DNA from: Metabacillus bambusae
GTDB lineage: Bacteria > Bacillota > Bacilli > Bacillales > Bacillaceae
NCBI RefSeq assembly: GCF_017497975.1
Contig: NZ_JAGDEL010000003.1
Span: 62,001 to 126,000 of the forward strand
Reading direction: 5' to 3'
Length of the DNA stretch: 64,000 bases
This document shows positions 46,864 through 55,170 of the stretch, one piece after another (positions within the stretch are counted from its first letter, which is position 1; each line of letters opens with the position of its first letter). Made by a program: the position numbers and the translations under genes. Under the pieces are notes generated by a model that saw nothing but the letters and a program-made list of their open reading frames with translations, made no database searches and was not told where the DNA came from.

Positions 46864-46889
46864 TATCAATAGAGTGTACTCTATTGATA
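46864..46889. other. Palindrome between tnpA and tnpR, res-site candidate
   Basis: TATCAATAGAG-TGTA-CTCTATTGATA, perfect 11-bp arms. Tn3 elements place the resolvase crossover site in this divergent region, and serine resolvases cut at a central dinucleotide of such dyads. Terminal inverted repeats of the transposon were not identified. Confidence 0.65.
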
Positions 46890-46961
46890 CAAGTGTAGGA
46901 GACTGATAAAATCAAAGTTAAGAGCGTCTCATAAGACTTGTCTCAAAAATGAGGTGATATT

Positions 46962-47537
46962 TTGCGAAAAATTGGTTATATACGTGTCAGTTCAACTAGC
47001 CAGAATCCTTCAAGGCAATTTCAGCAACTGAACGAAATCGGAATGGATATTATTTTTGAAGAAAAAGTTTCCGGAGCAACAAAAGATCGTGAGCAACTTC
47101 AAAAAATGTTAGAGGATATACAAGAAGGTGACATCATTTATGTTACAGACTTAACTAGGATTACTCGTAGTACACAAGATTTATTTGAACTAATCGATAA
47201 CATACGGAGTAAAAATGCAAATTTAAAATCCTTAAAAGATACATGGCTAGATTTATCAGAAGATAATCCCTACAGCCAATTCTTAATTACAGTTATGGCG
47301 GGTGTAAACCAATTAGAACGTGATCTTATCCGTATGCGGCAGCGTGAAGGGATTGAACTGGCTAAGAAAGAAGGAAAGTTTAAAGGTCGGTTAAAGAAGT
47401 ACCATAAAAATCATGCAGGAATGAATTATGCAGTAAAGCTTTATAAAGAGGGAGATATGACTGTAAATCAAATTTGTGAAATCACAAATGTGTCTAGGGC
47501 CTCATTGTATAGAAAGCTATCTGAAAGGAACAGTTAA
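46962..47537 (+). CDS. tnpR: Tn3-type serine resolvase
   Basis: 191 residues. Catalytic Ser in IGYIRVSSTSQNPSRQ (residue about 10), the arginine pair region TDLTRITRSTQDLFEL, helix E (VMAGVNQLERDLIRMRQREG) and a C-terminal Hin-type HTH (MTVNQICEITNVSRASLYRK). All key residues are present, so it may still recombine res sites. TTG at 46962 lies 5 nt after GAGGTG. The partner tnpA is broken, leaving the resolvase stranded. Confidence 0.9.
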   Translation: MRKIGYIRVSSTSQNPSRQFQQLNEIGMDIIFEEKVSGATKDREQLQKMLEDIQEGDIIYVTDLTRITRSTQDLFELIDNIRSKNANLKSLKDTWLDLSEDNPYSQFLITVMAGVNQLERDLIRMRQREGIELAKKEGKFKGRLKKYHKNHAGMNYAVKLYKEGDMTVNQICEITNVSRASLYRKLSERNS

Positions 47538-47600
47538 TGAGTTATACCAAAAATCGGAAATGTATAATAGAAAATAAATTTCATATAGAGGTGGAATTAT

Positions 47601-48563
47601 ATGCCTAAAATTGACAATATGTTAGCAATTCTATGGATGCTTCGTTCAGGTGAAAAAATTACTGCAAAACAAATTTCAGAAAAGTTAGAAATTAATATAA
47701 GGACTGTGTATCGTTATATTGATACAATTTCAACAAGTGGCGTACCTATAATTTCAGAACCAGGACATAACGGTGGATACACTTTATTGAACAATTTTAT
47801 TGAGGCTCCTCTTTTTTTTGATTTTGAGGAGCAAACTTCACTATTTCACGCTGCTGTTTTTGCAGAAGAAGCCGGATATTATGGAGGTGAAGCACTAAAT
47901 AGGGCCATTTCAAAACTAAGTAAATACTCAAATCAAGAGCAGGAAACAAAGATAAACCAACATTTAACTAGTCTTGAAGTAATAAGTCGATTAAGTTCTC
48001 TCTCTATGGAATCTTTTTTGAAGGAGTTGGAGCAGGCCTTAGCTGACGGGTACTCAGTAAAAATTCTTTACCATAAAAGTGGCGAAAAGCAATTAAATTA
48101 TAGATTGGTCGATCCGTACAGAATTATCTATTGGAATAATAAGTGGTATGTGATTGGATTTTGTCATCTTAGGAATGATATCCGTAGTTTTAGAGTAGAT
48201 CGAATTGAAAGTCTAAAGCTAACCGAAAATAAGTTTAACCGGCCAGAAAATTTTTCAGCACGTGACTTTTTTATAAAAAATCTTCTTCCAACTATAGAAG
48301 ATAAGGAAGGGATTATTTCTTTGGTTATTAATGGGGATAAAAGTGTATTGGCTGATATTTGCCAACATTGGTTTTTAGGACATTATTTACAAGAACGGAC
48401 TTCAAATCAAGCAGTTTTTCTTCTTGAAAAAGATATGATACATACATATGTACCTTATTTACTTTTACCGTACAATAAATCTATTAAAGTTATTGAGCCA
48501 ATAAGTCTTAAGAAAAGACTTATTGAAGTTCTGTCGGAATTAATAAAATTTCATCAAGTATGA
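47601..48563 (+). CDS. YafY-type transcriptional regulator (HTH_11 plus WYL domain)
   Basis: 320 residues. DNA-binding domain at the N-terminus (KITAKQISEKLEINIRTVYR, YIDTISTSGVPIISEPGHNG), then a WYL domain (LVDPYRIIYWNNKWYVIGFC) and a WCX-type tail. WYL domains bind nucleic acids or other ligands; many such regulators respond to DNA damage or to small molecules. GAGGTGG precedes the ATG. A terminator separates it from the DJ-1-like gene downstream, which it may still control. Confidence 0.9.
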   Translation: MPKIDNMLAILWMLRSGEKITAKQISEKLEINIRTVYRYIDTISTSGVPIISEPGHNGGYTLLNNFIEAPLFFDFEEQTSLFHAAVFAEEAGYYGGEALNRAISKLSKYSNQEQETKINQHLTSLEVISRLSSLSMESFLKELEQALADGYSVKILYHKSGEKQLNYRLVDPYRIIYWNNKWYVIGFCHLRNDIRSFRVDRIESLKLTENKFNRPENFSARDFFIKNLLPTIEDKEGIISLVINGDKSVLADICQHWFLGHYLQERTSNQAVFLLEKDMIHTYVPYLLLPYNKSIKVIEPISLKKRLIEVLSELIKFHQV

Positions 48564-48598
48564 TAACTTCCCTGACGTTAACTGTCAGGGAAGTTATA
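48564..48598 (+). terminator. Terminator after the WYL regulator
   Basis: AACTTCCCTGAC/GTCAGGGAAGTT stem, loop GTTAACT-like, followed by ATATT; strong stem, short T run. Confidence 0.75.
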
Positions 48599-48637
48599 TT
48601 ATAATAGCTATATCAATTGTGATTGGAGTGTTATTGG

Positions 48638-49270
48638 ATGCAAACAAAAAAAGTTTTTCTATATGTATTTAATACAATGTCGGACTGGGAATATGGATAT
48701 TTAATTGCTGAACTAAACTCAGGAAGATATTTCAAAAAAGATTTAGTACGTTTAAAAGTAATTACAGTAGGAGCTAATAAAGAAATGATTACTACTATGG
48801 GAGGACTGAGCATAAAACCAGATATTTCCCTTGATGAATGTACTCTTGAGAGTAAAGATCTTTTAATTTTACCAGGAGGGACTACTTGGAATGAAGAAAT
48901 TCATCAACCTATCTTGGAAAGAATTGGCCAAGCTTTAAAGCTTGGCACTATTGTTGCTGCAATTTGTGGTGCAACTGAGGCCCTTGCGAATATGGGATAC
49001 TTAGATACTAGAAAGCATACAAGTAATAATTTAGAATACACTAAAATGGTATGTCCTAACTATAAAGGAGAAAAGTTTTATGAGGTGGGATCTGCGGTAT
49101 CTGATGCGAATTTAGTTACTGCATCAGGAATAGCTCCTCTGGAATTTGCGATGGAAGTACTGAAAAAATTAGATGTATTTGCACCAGATACATTACATTC
49201 ATGGTATAACCTAAATAAGACTCATAAACCTGAATACTTCTTCCAGTTAATGAATTCAATAAATAGCTGA
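48638..49270 (+). CDS. DJ-1/PfpI family protein (class I glutamine amidotransferase-like)
   Basis: 210 residues. LYVFNTMSDWEYGYLIAELN at the N-terminus, LLILPGGTTWNEE, and the nucleophile elbow VAAICGATEALANMGYLDT with Cys about 105. This is the YoaZ-like branch of DJ-1/PfpI; members act in stress handling, as glyoxalases or hydratases, but the reaction here is unknown. ATG at 48638 is 9 nt after GGAG. A terminator follows. Confidence 0.87.
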   Translation: MQTKKVFLYVFNTMSDWEYGYLIAELNSGRYFKKDLVRLKVITVGANKEMITTMGGLSIKPDISLDECTLESKDLLILPGGTTWNEEIHQPILERIGQALKLGTIVAAICGATEALANMGYLDTRKHTSNNLEYTKMVCPNYKGEKFYEVGSAVSDANLVTASGIAPLEFAMEVLKKLDVFAPDTLHSWYNLNKTHKPEYFFQLMNSINS

Positions 49271-49328
49271 GCTAAAAAATCAACTTAGCAGTTTTATATT
49301 AGTTCAAATAAAAATAATGAAGTAACTG

Positions 49329-49378
49329 AAAAGCTCACTTTCTCTATTTTGTTTTGCAGAGAAGTTGGGCTTTTTAAT
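49329..49378 (+). terminator. Terminator after the DJ-1-like gene
   Basis: AAGCTC-CTTTCTCT/AGAGAAGTTGGGCTT imperfect stem with a T run. Confidence 0.7.
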
Positions 49379-49424
49379 TTGGAATTTCCTTATCGTTGTA
49401 AATCCGCATTTTCCTGACGCTACC

Positions 49425-49640
49425 CCATAAATATCTTGTAGCTATTCAAATCATTAATAAATCCCTTAATTTCTTTATTCCAATAGATATTGGGAGCATA
49501 ATAATCCAGAATTTTTTTAAATATTGGTAACTTCCCCAGTTCTTCGTTTCATAAAAAATAGCATCGTGGAACTATTTTTCAACTTCAAACATACATAACT
49601 CATTATCATCACTATCAAATAGTTGAACATCTAATCCCAT
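49425..49640 (-). pseudogene. Small conserved hypothetical gene with stop and frameshift
   Basis: GGGGTGG then ATG at 49640 opens MGLDVQLFDSDDNELCMFEV-EK followed by TAG; the frame continues FHDAIFYETKNWGSYQYLKK and then needs a shift to give ILDYYAPNIYWNKEIKGFIN. The MGLDVQLFD start is typical of an uncharacterised Bacilli family. At least two lesions; not functional. Confidence 0.6.
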
Positions 49641-49712
49641 TATTTCCACCCCGCATTCCAAAGTTAAAAAGAAAAAGAACGCTATCTGTTTTTCTTTAAT
49701 TTATTCATTTTA

Positions 49713-49748
49713 CCCTCTTCATCTAAACTGTTTCCTTAGTGCAATAAC
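49713..49748 (+). repeat. PSR copy 50, partial, outside the main array
   Basis: CCTCTTCATCTAAACTG then TTTCCTTAGTGCAATAAC. The only PSR trace to the right of the Tn3 remnant. Confidence 0.6.
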
Positions 49749-49789
49749 TTTAAAAAAATGCTGAAAAATATCCCTAAAAGCCATTTATA

Positions 49790-50043
49790 TTTACTGCTTT
49801 ATCATTCACCATTTTTTCCAAATGACCAAAAGCTTTCTTTTCGCCAATTCCAACATTAAACGTTTATCATATTTGTCCATATAATGGAGCCTGAAATTCG
49901 TTATAACTTCTTTCTCATTCCAAGGGTATGTTTTGTGATGTCCAGAGTCCAATCGGTCGGTATACCTTGAGGAGCAAGGACCTTAAAATCAATTTTCTTC
50001 TTCAACTCTGGAATAGTGATTGTATTGTGATTATATTTAATAG
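49790..50043 (-). pseudogene. Remnant with DUF4367-like sequence
   Basis: ITIPELKKKIDFKVLAPQGI and PTDWTLD, then in another frame KTYPWNEKEVITNFRLHYMD followed by fragments of a GIGEKKAFGHLEK type. The F-K-V-L-x-P-x-x-(I/V)-P-x-x-W pattern suggests DUF4367 of lipoproteins and anti-sigma proteins. No start; several frameshifts. Confidence 0.45.
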
Positions 50044-50154
50044 CTTTTATCTTCTTTTTCTATATACAAATCCAAAAAAGTCCCATATGAGTATTCGTAA
50101 CTCCAAATCCTTATATATCCTATTCTTTCCAATCTCTTCAATCAGTATATACAA

Positions 50155-51366
50155 TTATGAATAATTGTTATCCTGATGCACCGACTGAATGAGGGTTATT
50201 TTTTCCTTTGACCGATTAATGATTAGAAGTACGACCATTAATAGAAATGCGGTACCAACCAGTACACTTGGAATGATGAAGATACGAGGTTGGTAGCCAG
50301 AAATTAGAAATGGCAGCAAATAGCCAATCAAAGCAGCGGTCTGGGATAAGAAAACGTATAAACTTGATCCAAATCCAATGCGTGTATTAAACATACGCTG
50401 TACATACCCCATTGCAACCCCATACAAAACAGAAACGAAAAAGGAATATAGGGGCTGTACGAGAAAAAATGCCCAAAGTGGCGGATTTATAGAGTACACT
50501 AAATAGGTCGTTAGAGCACATAAACTGCTGATAATGATGACAATTTTACTACCGAATTTGTTTGCCCAATAACCTGCAACCGTCATAAACATTAATTCAA
50601 AAACGGCCTGAACACTCCACAAGTAGGACATTAACTGAGGTTCTTCGAACAATTGAACAACAACGAGAGGCAAATAAAGCCCCCTTAATGCGTCGGCACA
50701 TGCAAGCAAAAGTAGAGCAAAGAGCATAACAAGAGAGAAAGCTTCACTTTTATCACTTGATAAGGATGCTGGTGCCTCATGCTCTTTGTAAAGTAAAAGA
50801 ACAACAAACAATGTAGCGTATCCTAAAAAATTCCCCCAAAGAACACTTTTGAAATCACCGAATATAAATAAATTCGCTCCTATTAGCAATCCAGTAAAAA
50901 AACCTACACTTAACATAGCACGAAGCCAGATTTGAGCCATTTCATAAATTTCAGGAGCAAGGGTCTTAAAATGATTACGAGCCATTGCAAAAAACTGGCC
51001 CATTATTAGTCCAGAAGGTGCAACAGCAAAAACCATACCAATAAGCGTTACCATATAGGTTGACGCATTTATATAAATAAGTAGTCCTGTCATACAAAGA
51101 ATGCAGGCAAAAATGGGTAGAGGTTTCTTCCGCTTGATTTTGTCACTGATAATACCTATCGCAATGGTTGTAATCATGTTTAGCAATAACGAAATTGAAA
51201 AAATTGAAGCGATCTCGAATTTGGATAAACCTATTCCATTACGCATGTAGACTGCGTTCATCGGGGCCAATATTCCCGTCCCGATGCCATACAAAAACAT
51301 ACCTACTAGGAGAATCGACGCACCTTTGATTTTTAGAAATTGTTTAAAATCAGTTATTAATACCAT
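50155..51366 (-). CDS. Major facilitator superfamily transporter
   Basis: 403 residues with about 12 helices. The loop 2-3 motif is IAIGIISDKIKRKKPLPIFA (G-x-x-S-D-K-x-x-R-K), the halves are alike, and MGQFFAMARNHFKTLAPEIY lies near helix 5, a layout seen in sugar-efflux (SET-like) MFS proteins. Substrate not assigned. ATG at 51366 follows AAGGAGG; the frame upstream overlaps the box. The neighbour upstream is a kinase fragment, so co-function cannot be inferred. Confidence 0.85.
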   Translation of the reverse strand: MVLITDFKQFLKIKGASILLVGMFLYGIGTGILAPMNAVYMRNGIGLSKFEIASIFSISLLLNMITTIAIGIISDKIKRKKPLPIFACILCMTGLLIYINASTYMVTLIGMVFAVAPSGLIMGQFFAMARNHFKTLAPEIYEMAQIWLRAMLSVGFFTGLLIGANLFIFGDFKSVLWGNFLGYATLFVVLLLYKEHEAPASLSSDKSEAFSLVMLFALLLLACADALRGLYLPLVVVQLFEEPQLMSYLWSVQAVFELMFMTVAGYWANKFGSKIVIIISSLCALTTYLVYSINPPLWAFFLVQPLYSFFVSVLYGVAMGYVQRMFNTRIGFGSSLYVFLSQTAALIGYLLPFLISGYQPRIFIIPSVLVGTAFLLMVVLLIINRSKEKITLIQSVHQDNNYS

Positions 51367-51896
51367 ATTATTTAGCACCTCCTTATTAAATTTGGAATAC
51401 CGTGTATATTAATTTCAATGTTAAGATGGGAAATACCTTTAAGAATATTCATCGAAAAAAAATGACTAGGAAACTGATTTCCTAATCATTCATAACCCTC
51501 CCCCTCCCCAAGTCTTCTTAAATATTGTCATTTTTTAATCTTCAAGAAACTTATTTTCATGGTAGTTTAATTACAAAATATTGCATTTTTATATTTAGTT
51601 TAACATAAATACCCAATAACCTTTCATTCTTAAAAACCAGTCCATACTTTTTTGTATGTTAATTTTCATATACATTTTTATTTACAATTTTCAGTGAAAA
51701 AACGTATAGAAATCACTATATACCAACAAAAAACGCCTATCAAATTATCGTACAATTCGATAGGCACTTTACCCCACATTTTCTTTGTTTGTGATAGGGA
51801 GCGGAATCCGTTACTCTATGGCTCATTCTCTTCTCACAAAACTCATTTTTGAACTCTTATCAAATGTCCCTCTTCAAAATAACTCTACACCTAAGC
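51367..51896. other. Intergenic stretch with a minus-strand terminator
   Basis: No gene recognised on either strand. A terminator for the upstream minus-strand fragment lies at 51727-51766. The rest is AT-rich with no repeats seen. Confidence 0.5.
51727..51766 (-). terminator. Terminator downstream of the PfkB fragment
   Basis: Minus strand GCCTATCGAATT/AATTTGATAGGC stem followed by GTTTTTTG. Confidence 0.85.
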
Positions 51897-52310
51897 TCAT
51901 TTAAAAAACGGAACATCCCGGATCGTCTTCTTCTTTCCGTATCCAAACGCACCGAAGCGTTTACATGTGTTGGCTGCGGCTGCGGCAGCCAGCGCCATCG
52001 CTTGTTTAGGATCAGGATTTAGTAAATACTCTTTCAGGAAAATTGCGACAAATGTATCTCCAGCACCTAATGTATCGAGTACTTCTGTCTCAACAATTGC
52101 TTGTTCATATAAATTGTGAGTATCAGAAAATAAGGCACCTTCTTCTCCTCTCGTGTCGAGAACATTACGTGTACCCAAGTTGTGAGCCTTTGTGATTAGT
52201 TCCTCACATTCCTTTCCCGATAAATCACCGCCTGAGAAAATGGCAAATGTTATATACGGGCATACTTGAGCTAAATAATCACAAGGTTGTGTTCCAGACT
52301 TTAGATCCAT
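51897..52310 (-). pseudogene. PfkB-family sugar kinase, C-terminal half only
   Basis: 137 residues. The second PfkB signature with the catalytic Asp is complete (VLDTLGAGDTFVAIFLKEYL), followed by AMALAAAAAANTCKRFGAFG. The first half with the substrate-binding GG motif is missing; full-length members are about 280-320 residues. The apparent ATG has GAGGG at 8 nt but this is probably chance. It may derive from a fructosamine-type kinase, uncertain. Confidence 0.75.
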
Positions 52311-52377
52311 TTTCGAATTCCCTCTTTTATTAGTTACTTCTAGATATTCACCTAAGTTCTACATTCTCCTTCAATTC

Positions 52378-52623
52378 TTAGGTAAAAACAGAAAAAAAAA
52401 GAAGGGACCATTTAGATTCCACCTTTCTATTAGTTTTTATTTTTTGTCCAGCTAATAAATGCCCAAATTCAGACTTTCTTAGCCCGGAGATATAAACATC
52501 TTGGTACTGATAATTTATGACCTTTAGCCATGCCTGGCTGTGTTTTCCAATCTCATATGGTGAATCCTTAAGTTTTAACACTAAGCCTTCTAACCCTTGT
52601 TTTTGTACTGAATCAAAATTCAT
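52378..52623 (-). pseudogene. ATP-dependent DNA ligase fragment
   Basis: QKQGLEGLVLKLKDSPYEIG followed by KHSQAWLKVINYQYQDVYIS-GLRKSEFG matches motif IV-V of bacterial ATP-dependent ligases (EG-V-K then K-x-W-x-K-V). Motif I and the C-terminal OB fold are missing. To the right (to 52742) a further scrap reads HYDIREDPEALHTLFCTIGE, unassigned. Together these are debris. Confidence 0.7.
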
Positions 52624-52742
52624 AGCTCCGTGTCCCTCTGATTGTTTCCTAACATTACTTTTTCACCAATCGTACAAAATAATGTATGCAGAGCTTCCGG
52701 GTCCTCACGTATATCATAATGAAATTTTCATCAGTTTCATTA

Positions 52743-53630
52743 TTAATATGCTTGTATTCCGAATTTAAGCAACTTCTTAGGTAATACATCATCCAAGTTT
52801 TTTATATCGTCATCATTTAACTCTATTAAATTAAATCCATATTTCTGGTAAACTCTTATCTTTTCTTGTTTTCTCTCTTTATATTTTTTGTCATTTTCTA
52901 AACCCCAAAACTCAATATAAACTTTTCCAACCGGTAAGTAAAAGTCACAGTATACATCTTCTTCCACTGGAAGTTTTCTCTCAAAGGCATGCACTATTTC
53001 AGACATATACAGCCAATTGTCAATTAACATCTCAGCTCTTGAACGTACATAATGTCCATCTGCAGTTCTGTGCTTTGCTTCAAACTTTTCTCTAAACCCA
53101 ATAGTAGATTGATTATTCTCAGTTTTCTCTTCAATAGAATAGTCACCCTGTATCTCTTTCATTGAATTGATGATACTTCTTTTAGATAAAATACTTGGAT
53201 TCCAGCAAACATATGGAACTCCTGTCTTATCATACTCAAATTGCTCTCCACCCATTAGTTTACCAAGTGGAGTAACTAACCAACCCTTTACGCCTTTTTG
53301 GACTAACCCAAGTTCAGATAAAATTGGATTAGTTCTAAACTTTGAAATTCCAAAGTGATTCCCTAAAGCAGTTGACGTGAGTAGTTTTGCATTATTATCT
53401 CCCGATTTAAAAATGAGATCGTTTTTGAAATCTTCACACCAAGCAATATAAGTCCCAAATCTTGGATGAGATTTTACAATACCACCCTTTTCTTTACCCT
53501 TATCTGTTAGAATCCAGTTGTCCTCTTCTCTTGTTACTAATCCACTCTCTGACAACATTTTAAAAACTTCCTTTGTAGGTCGTTGTATTTCCTTAGAGAG
53601 TGCTGTTGTTGATAAATATACCTTTGTCAT
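52743..53630 (-). CDS. Winged-helix protein with C-terminal PD-(D/E)XK-like nuclease domain
   Basis: 295 residues. The first 165 hold two similar modules (LSTTALSKEIQRPTKEVFKM-LSESGLVTRE... and LLTSTALGNHFGISKFRTNP-ILSELGLVQ...), each HTH-like. Then HRTADGHYVRSRAEMLIDNW, LPVEEDVYCDFYLPVGKVYI and EFWGLEND, QEKIRVYQKYGFNLIELND form a Vsr/DUF559-like fold with D, E-x-W and Q-E-K as candidate active-site residues. It may be a nuclease of the defence cluster. AGGGGAG precedes the ATG. No partner gene is adjacent in operon spacing. Confidence 0.65.
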   Translation of the reverse strand: MTKVYLSTTALSKEIQRPTKEVFKMLSESGLVTREEDNWILTDKGKEKGGIVKSHPRFGTYIAWCEDFKNDLIFKSGDNNAKLLTSTALGNHFGISKFRTNPILSELGLVQKGVKGWLVTPLGKLMGGEQFEYDKTGVPYVCWNPSILSKRSIINSMKEIQGDYSIEEKTENNQSTIGFREKFEAKHRTADGHYVRSRAEMLIDNWLYMSEIVHAFERKLPVEEDVYCDFYLPVGKVYIEFWGLENDKKYKERKQEKIRVYQKYGFNLIELNDDDIKNLDDVLPKKLLKFGIQAY

Positions 53631-53790
53631 TTCAAGCTCCCCATATATAAAATTCTTGCTATTTATACTATCGGTAATATTTCCAATTTACTTAAGTTTT
53701 GTTAATTAGATCTAATAAATAAAAAATTAAAAGATAATAGTCTTTTCCATAATTATTTAAAGCAGGTGTAATTAAATTCGAATTACGATT

Positions 53791-54766
53791 CTAGTACTTT
53801 GGTACCCATATTGAATCAAAACCATTTTTAATTGAAAAATCATACAGCATAATAATCTTCTTTGACTTATAATTTTTCATAAGAGTAATAATCGTAGCAT
53901 CCTCGTTTTCATCGCTTAACTTATGATTTCTTTCAATGATGTCTTCAAGATAGCCTCTAGTAGGTAACCTATCACTTTTAGAACTGTTACATTTATTACA
54001 AGATAAAACAAGATTCCATATATTATCTGATTGAACAAACGACCAAGGAATAAAATGATCCACGTGAGTTTCTCTTTCGTTATCGGATAATTTCTTACTA
54101 CAATAGAAGCATTCCGCTTTAAAATATGTTAATAGAATTTTTTCAAAAGGTTTTAATGAGGATCTTTTTGCAATGCTTTCTACTTTTCCTAAAAGATAAT
54201 TAATACTTGGTACTTCATTTAGTTGTTCAATCATTGCTGCCATATGGTAATTTGTAAGGTTAACAATTAACCTTTGATAGTTCAACATAAAACTATGTAC
54301 AACAGGGTTAAGTTTTACTATCTCTTTTTTATGGTCAAATGCATAGAAGCTCCCTCTTGTATCTCCATAGAGTGCACCGTAGACATTTTCTTTCATTGTT
54401 GTTTTAACTTTACTAACTAGCCTTATTTGTAATGTGTCATCGACTTTATCAAATACCATTTTTCATTTGTTCATCTTTAATGATTGAAACTACTTTAGCT
54501 GTTTTCCCTCTGTTTTGATTTAACAAGTTATGATGTACAATTAAATTCCAATAGATCTTAGTAAATGAGTAAGCAAGTTGATCGTAAGTTAACTAAAAAT
54601 CTTCATTAATTTGATACATATTTTCTATCAAAGCTTTAATGAGTGCATACTTATAAGTAGAGGATTTAACAGACTTGCTGGATAAAACGATAGTGTATAT
54701 TCTCCAAATATCTTCATCCGTTAAATATGTCTCTTTTAACTCACCTATTTTTAATTTATGACTCAA
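53791..54766 (-). pseudogene. HNH endonuclease, broken by an in-frame stop and a frameshift
   Basis: GGAGGAAAG and TTG at 54766 open LSHKLKIGELKETYLTDEDI, an in-frame TAG at 54593-54595 follows QINEDF, and the frame continues LTYDQLAYSFTKIYWNLIVH to DEQMKNG. The next frame (VFDKVDDTLQIRLVSKVKTT) takes over near 54455. The C-terminal half has a complete HNH site: ECFYCSKKL, then HVDHFIPWSFVQSDNIWNLV and SCNKCNSSK (two zinc CxxC pairs). The 222-codon 3' frame could make a partial protein. Full length would be about 325 residues. Confidence 0.7.
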
Positions 54767-54784
54767 CTACTTTCCTCCTGATTA

Positions 54785-55108
54785 TTAATCTTCAGCATCA
54801 ATCAAGAAAATCTTCTCCTGAAATCCTCCACGCTTTATGTATTTATCCTGACGAATGTCATCGACACTTTCAAAATTAGAACCGTGAACAACGGCAAGAC
54901 TATGTATGATTTCCAATATATCAGCTAGTTCCTCTAAAGCTTGACCGTCTGTATCTGCTTCTATATATTCGTTAATTTCTTCTTTTAATTTTGTTCTCAA
55001 CTCTTTAATATACCCAACTCCATTTAATTGCTTTGTTCGGAATTCTTTCCCTGAAGACTTTATGATCTCAGGAATTTTATCTCTTACAAGTTTGTTATAA
55101 ACTGGCAT
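54785..55108 (-). CDS. MazG-like nucleoside triphosphate pyrophosphohydrolase
   Basis: 107 residues: MPVYNKLVRDKIPEIIKSSG, then LKEEINEYIEAD and LEELADILEIIHSLAVVHGS, the E-x-x-E plus E-x-x-D metal site of all-alpha NTP pyrophosphatases. The family cleaves NTPs or abnormal nucleotides. GAAAGGAAGGGG precedes the ATG. It lies 60 nt after the DUF2357 nuclease and is probably transcribed with the restriction genes, in keeping with MazG relatives in phage-defence neighbourhoods. Confidence 0.85.
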   Translation of the reverse strand: MPVYNKLVRDKIPEIIKSSGKEFRTKQLNGVGYIKELRTKLKEEINEYIEADTDGQALEELADILEIIHSLAVVHGSNFESVDDIRQDKYIKRGGFQEKIFLIDAED

Positions 55109-55170
55109 AGACCCCTTCCTTTCTGGTGGTACAACTTCTTGATTCCAAAACTATTCAATAAATTATAAAG

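Noticed and set aside
46962..47537. The tnpR resolvase as the integrase of the cassette array
   Set aside because: It is a Tn3-type serine resolvase beside its own res-like palindrome; integron integrases are tyrosine recombinases, and none was found.
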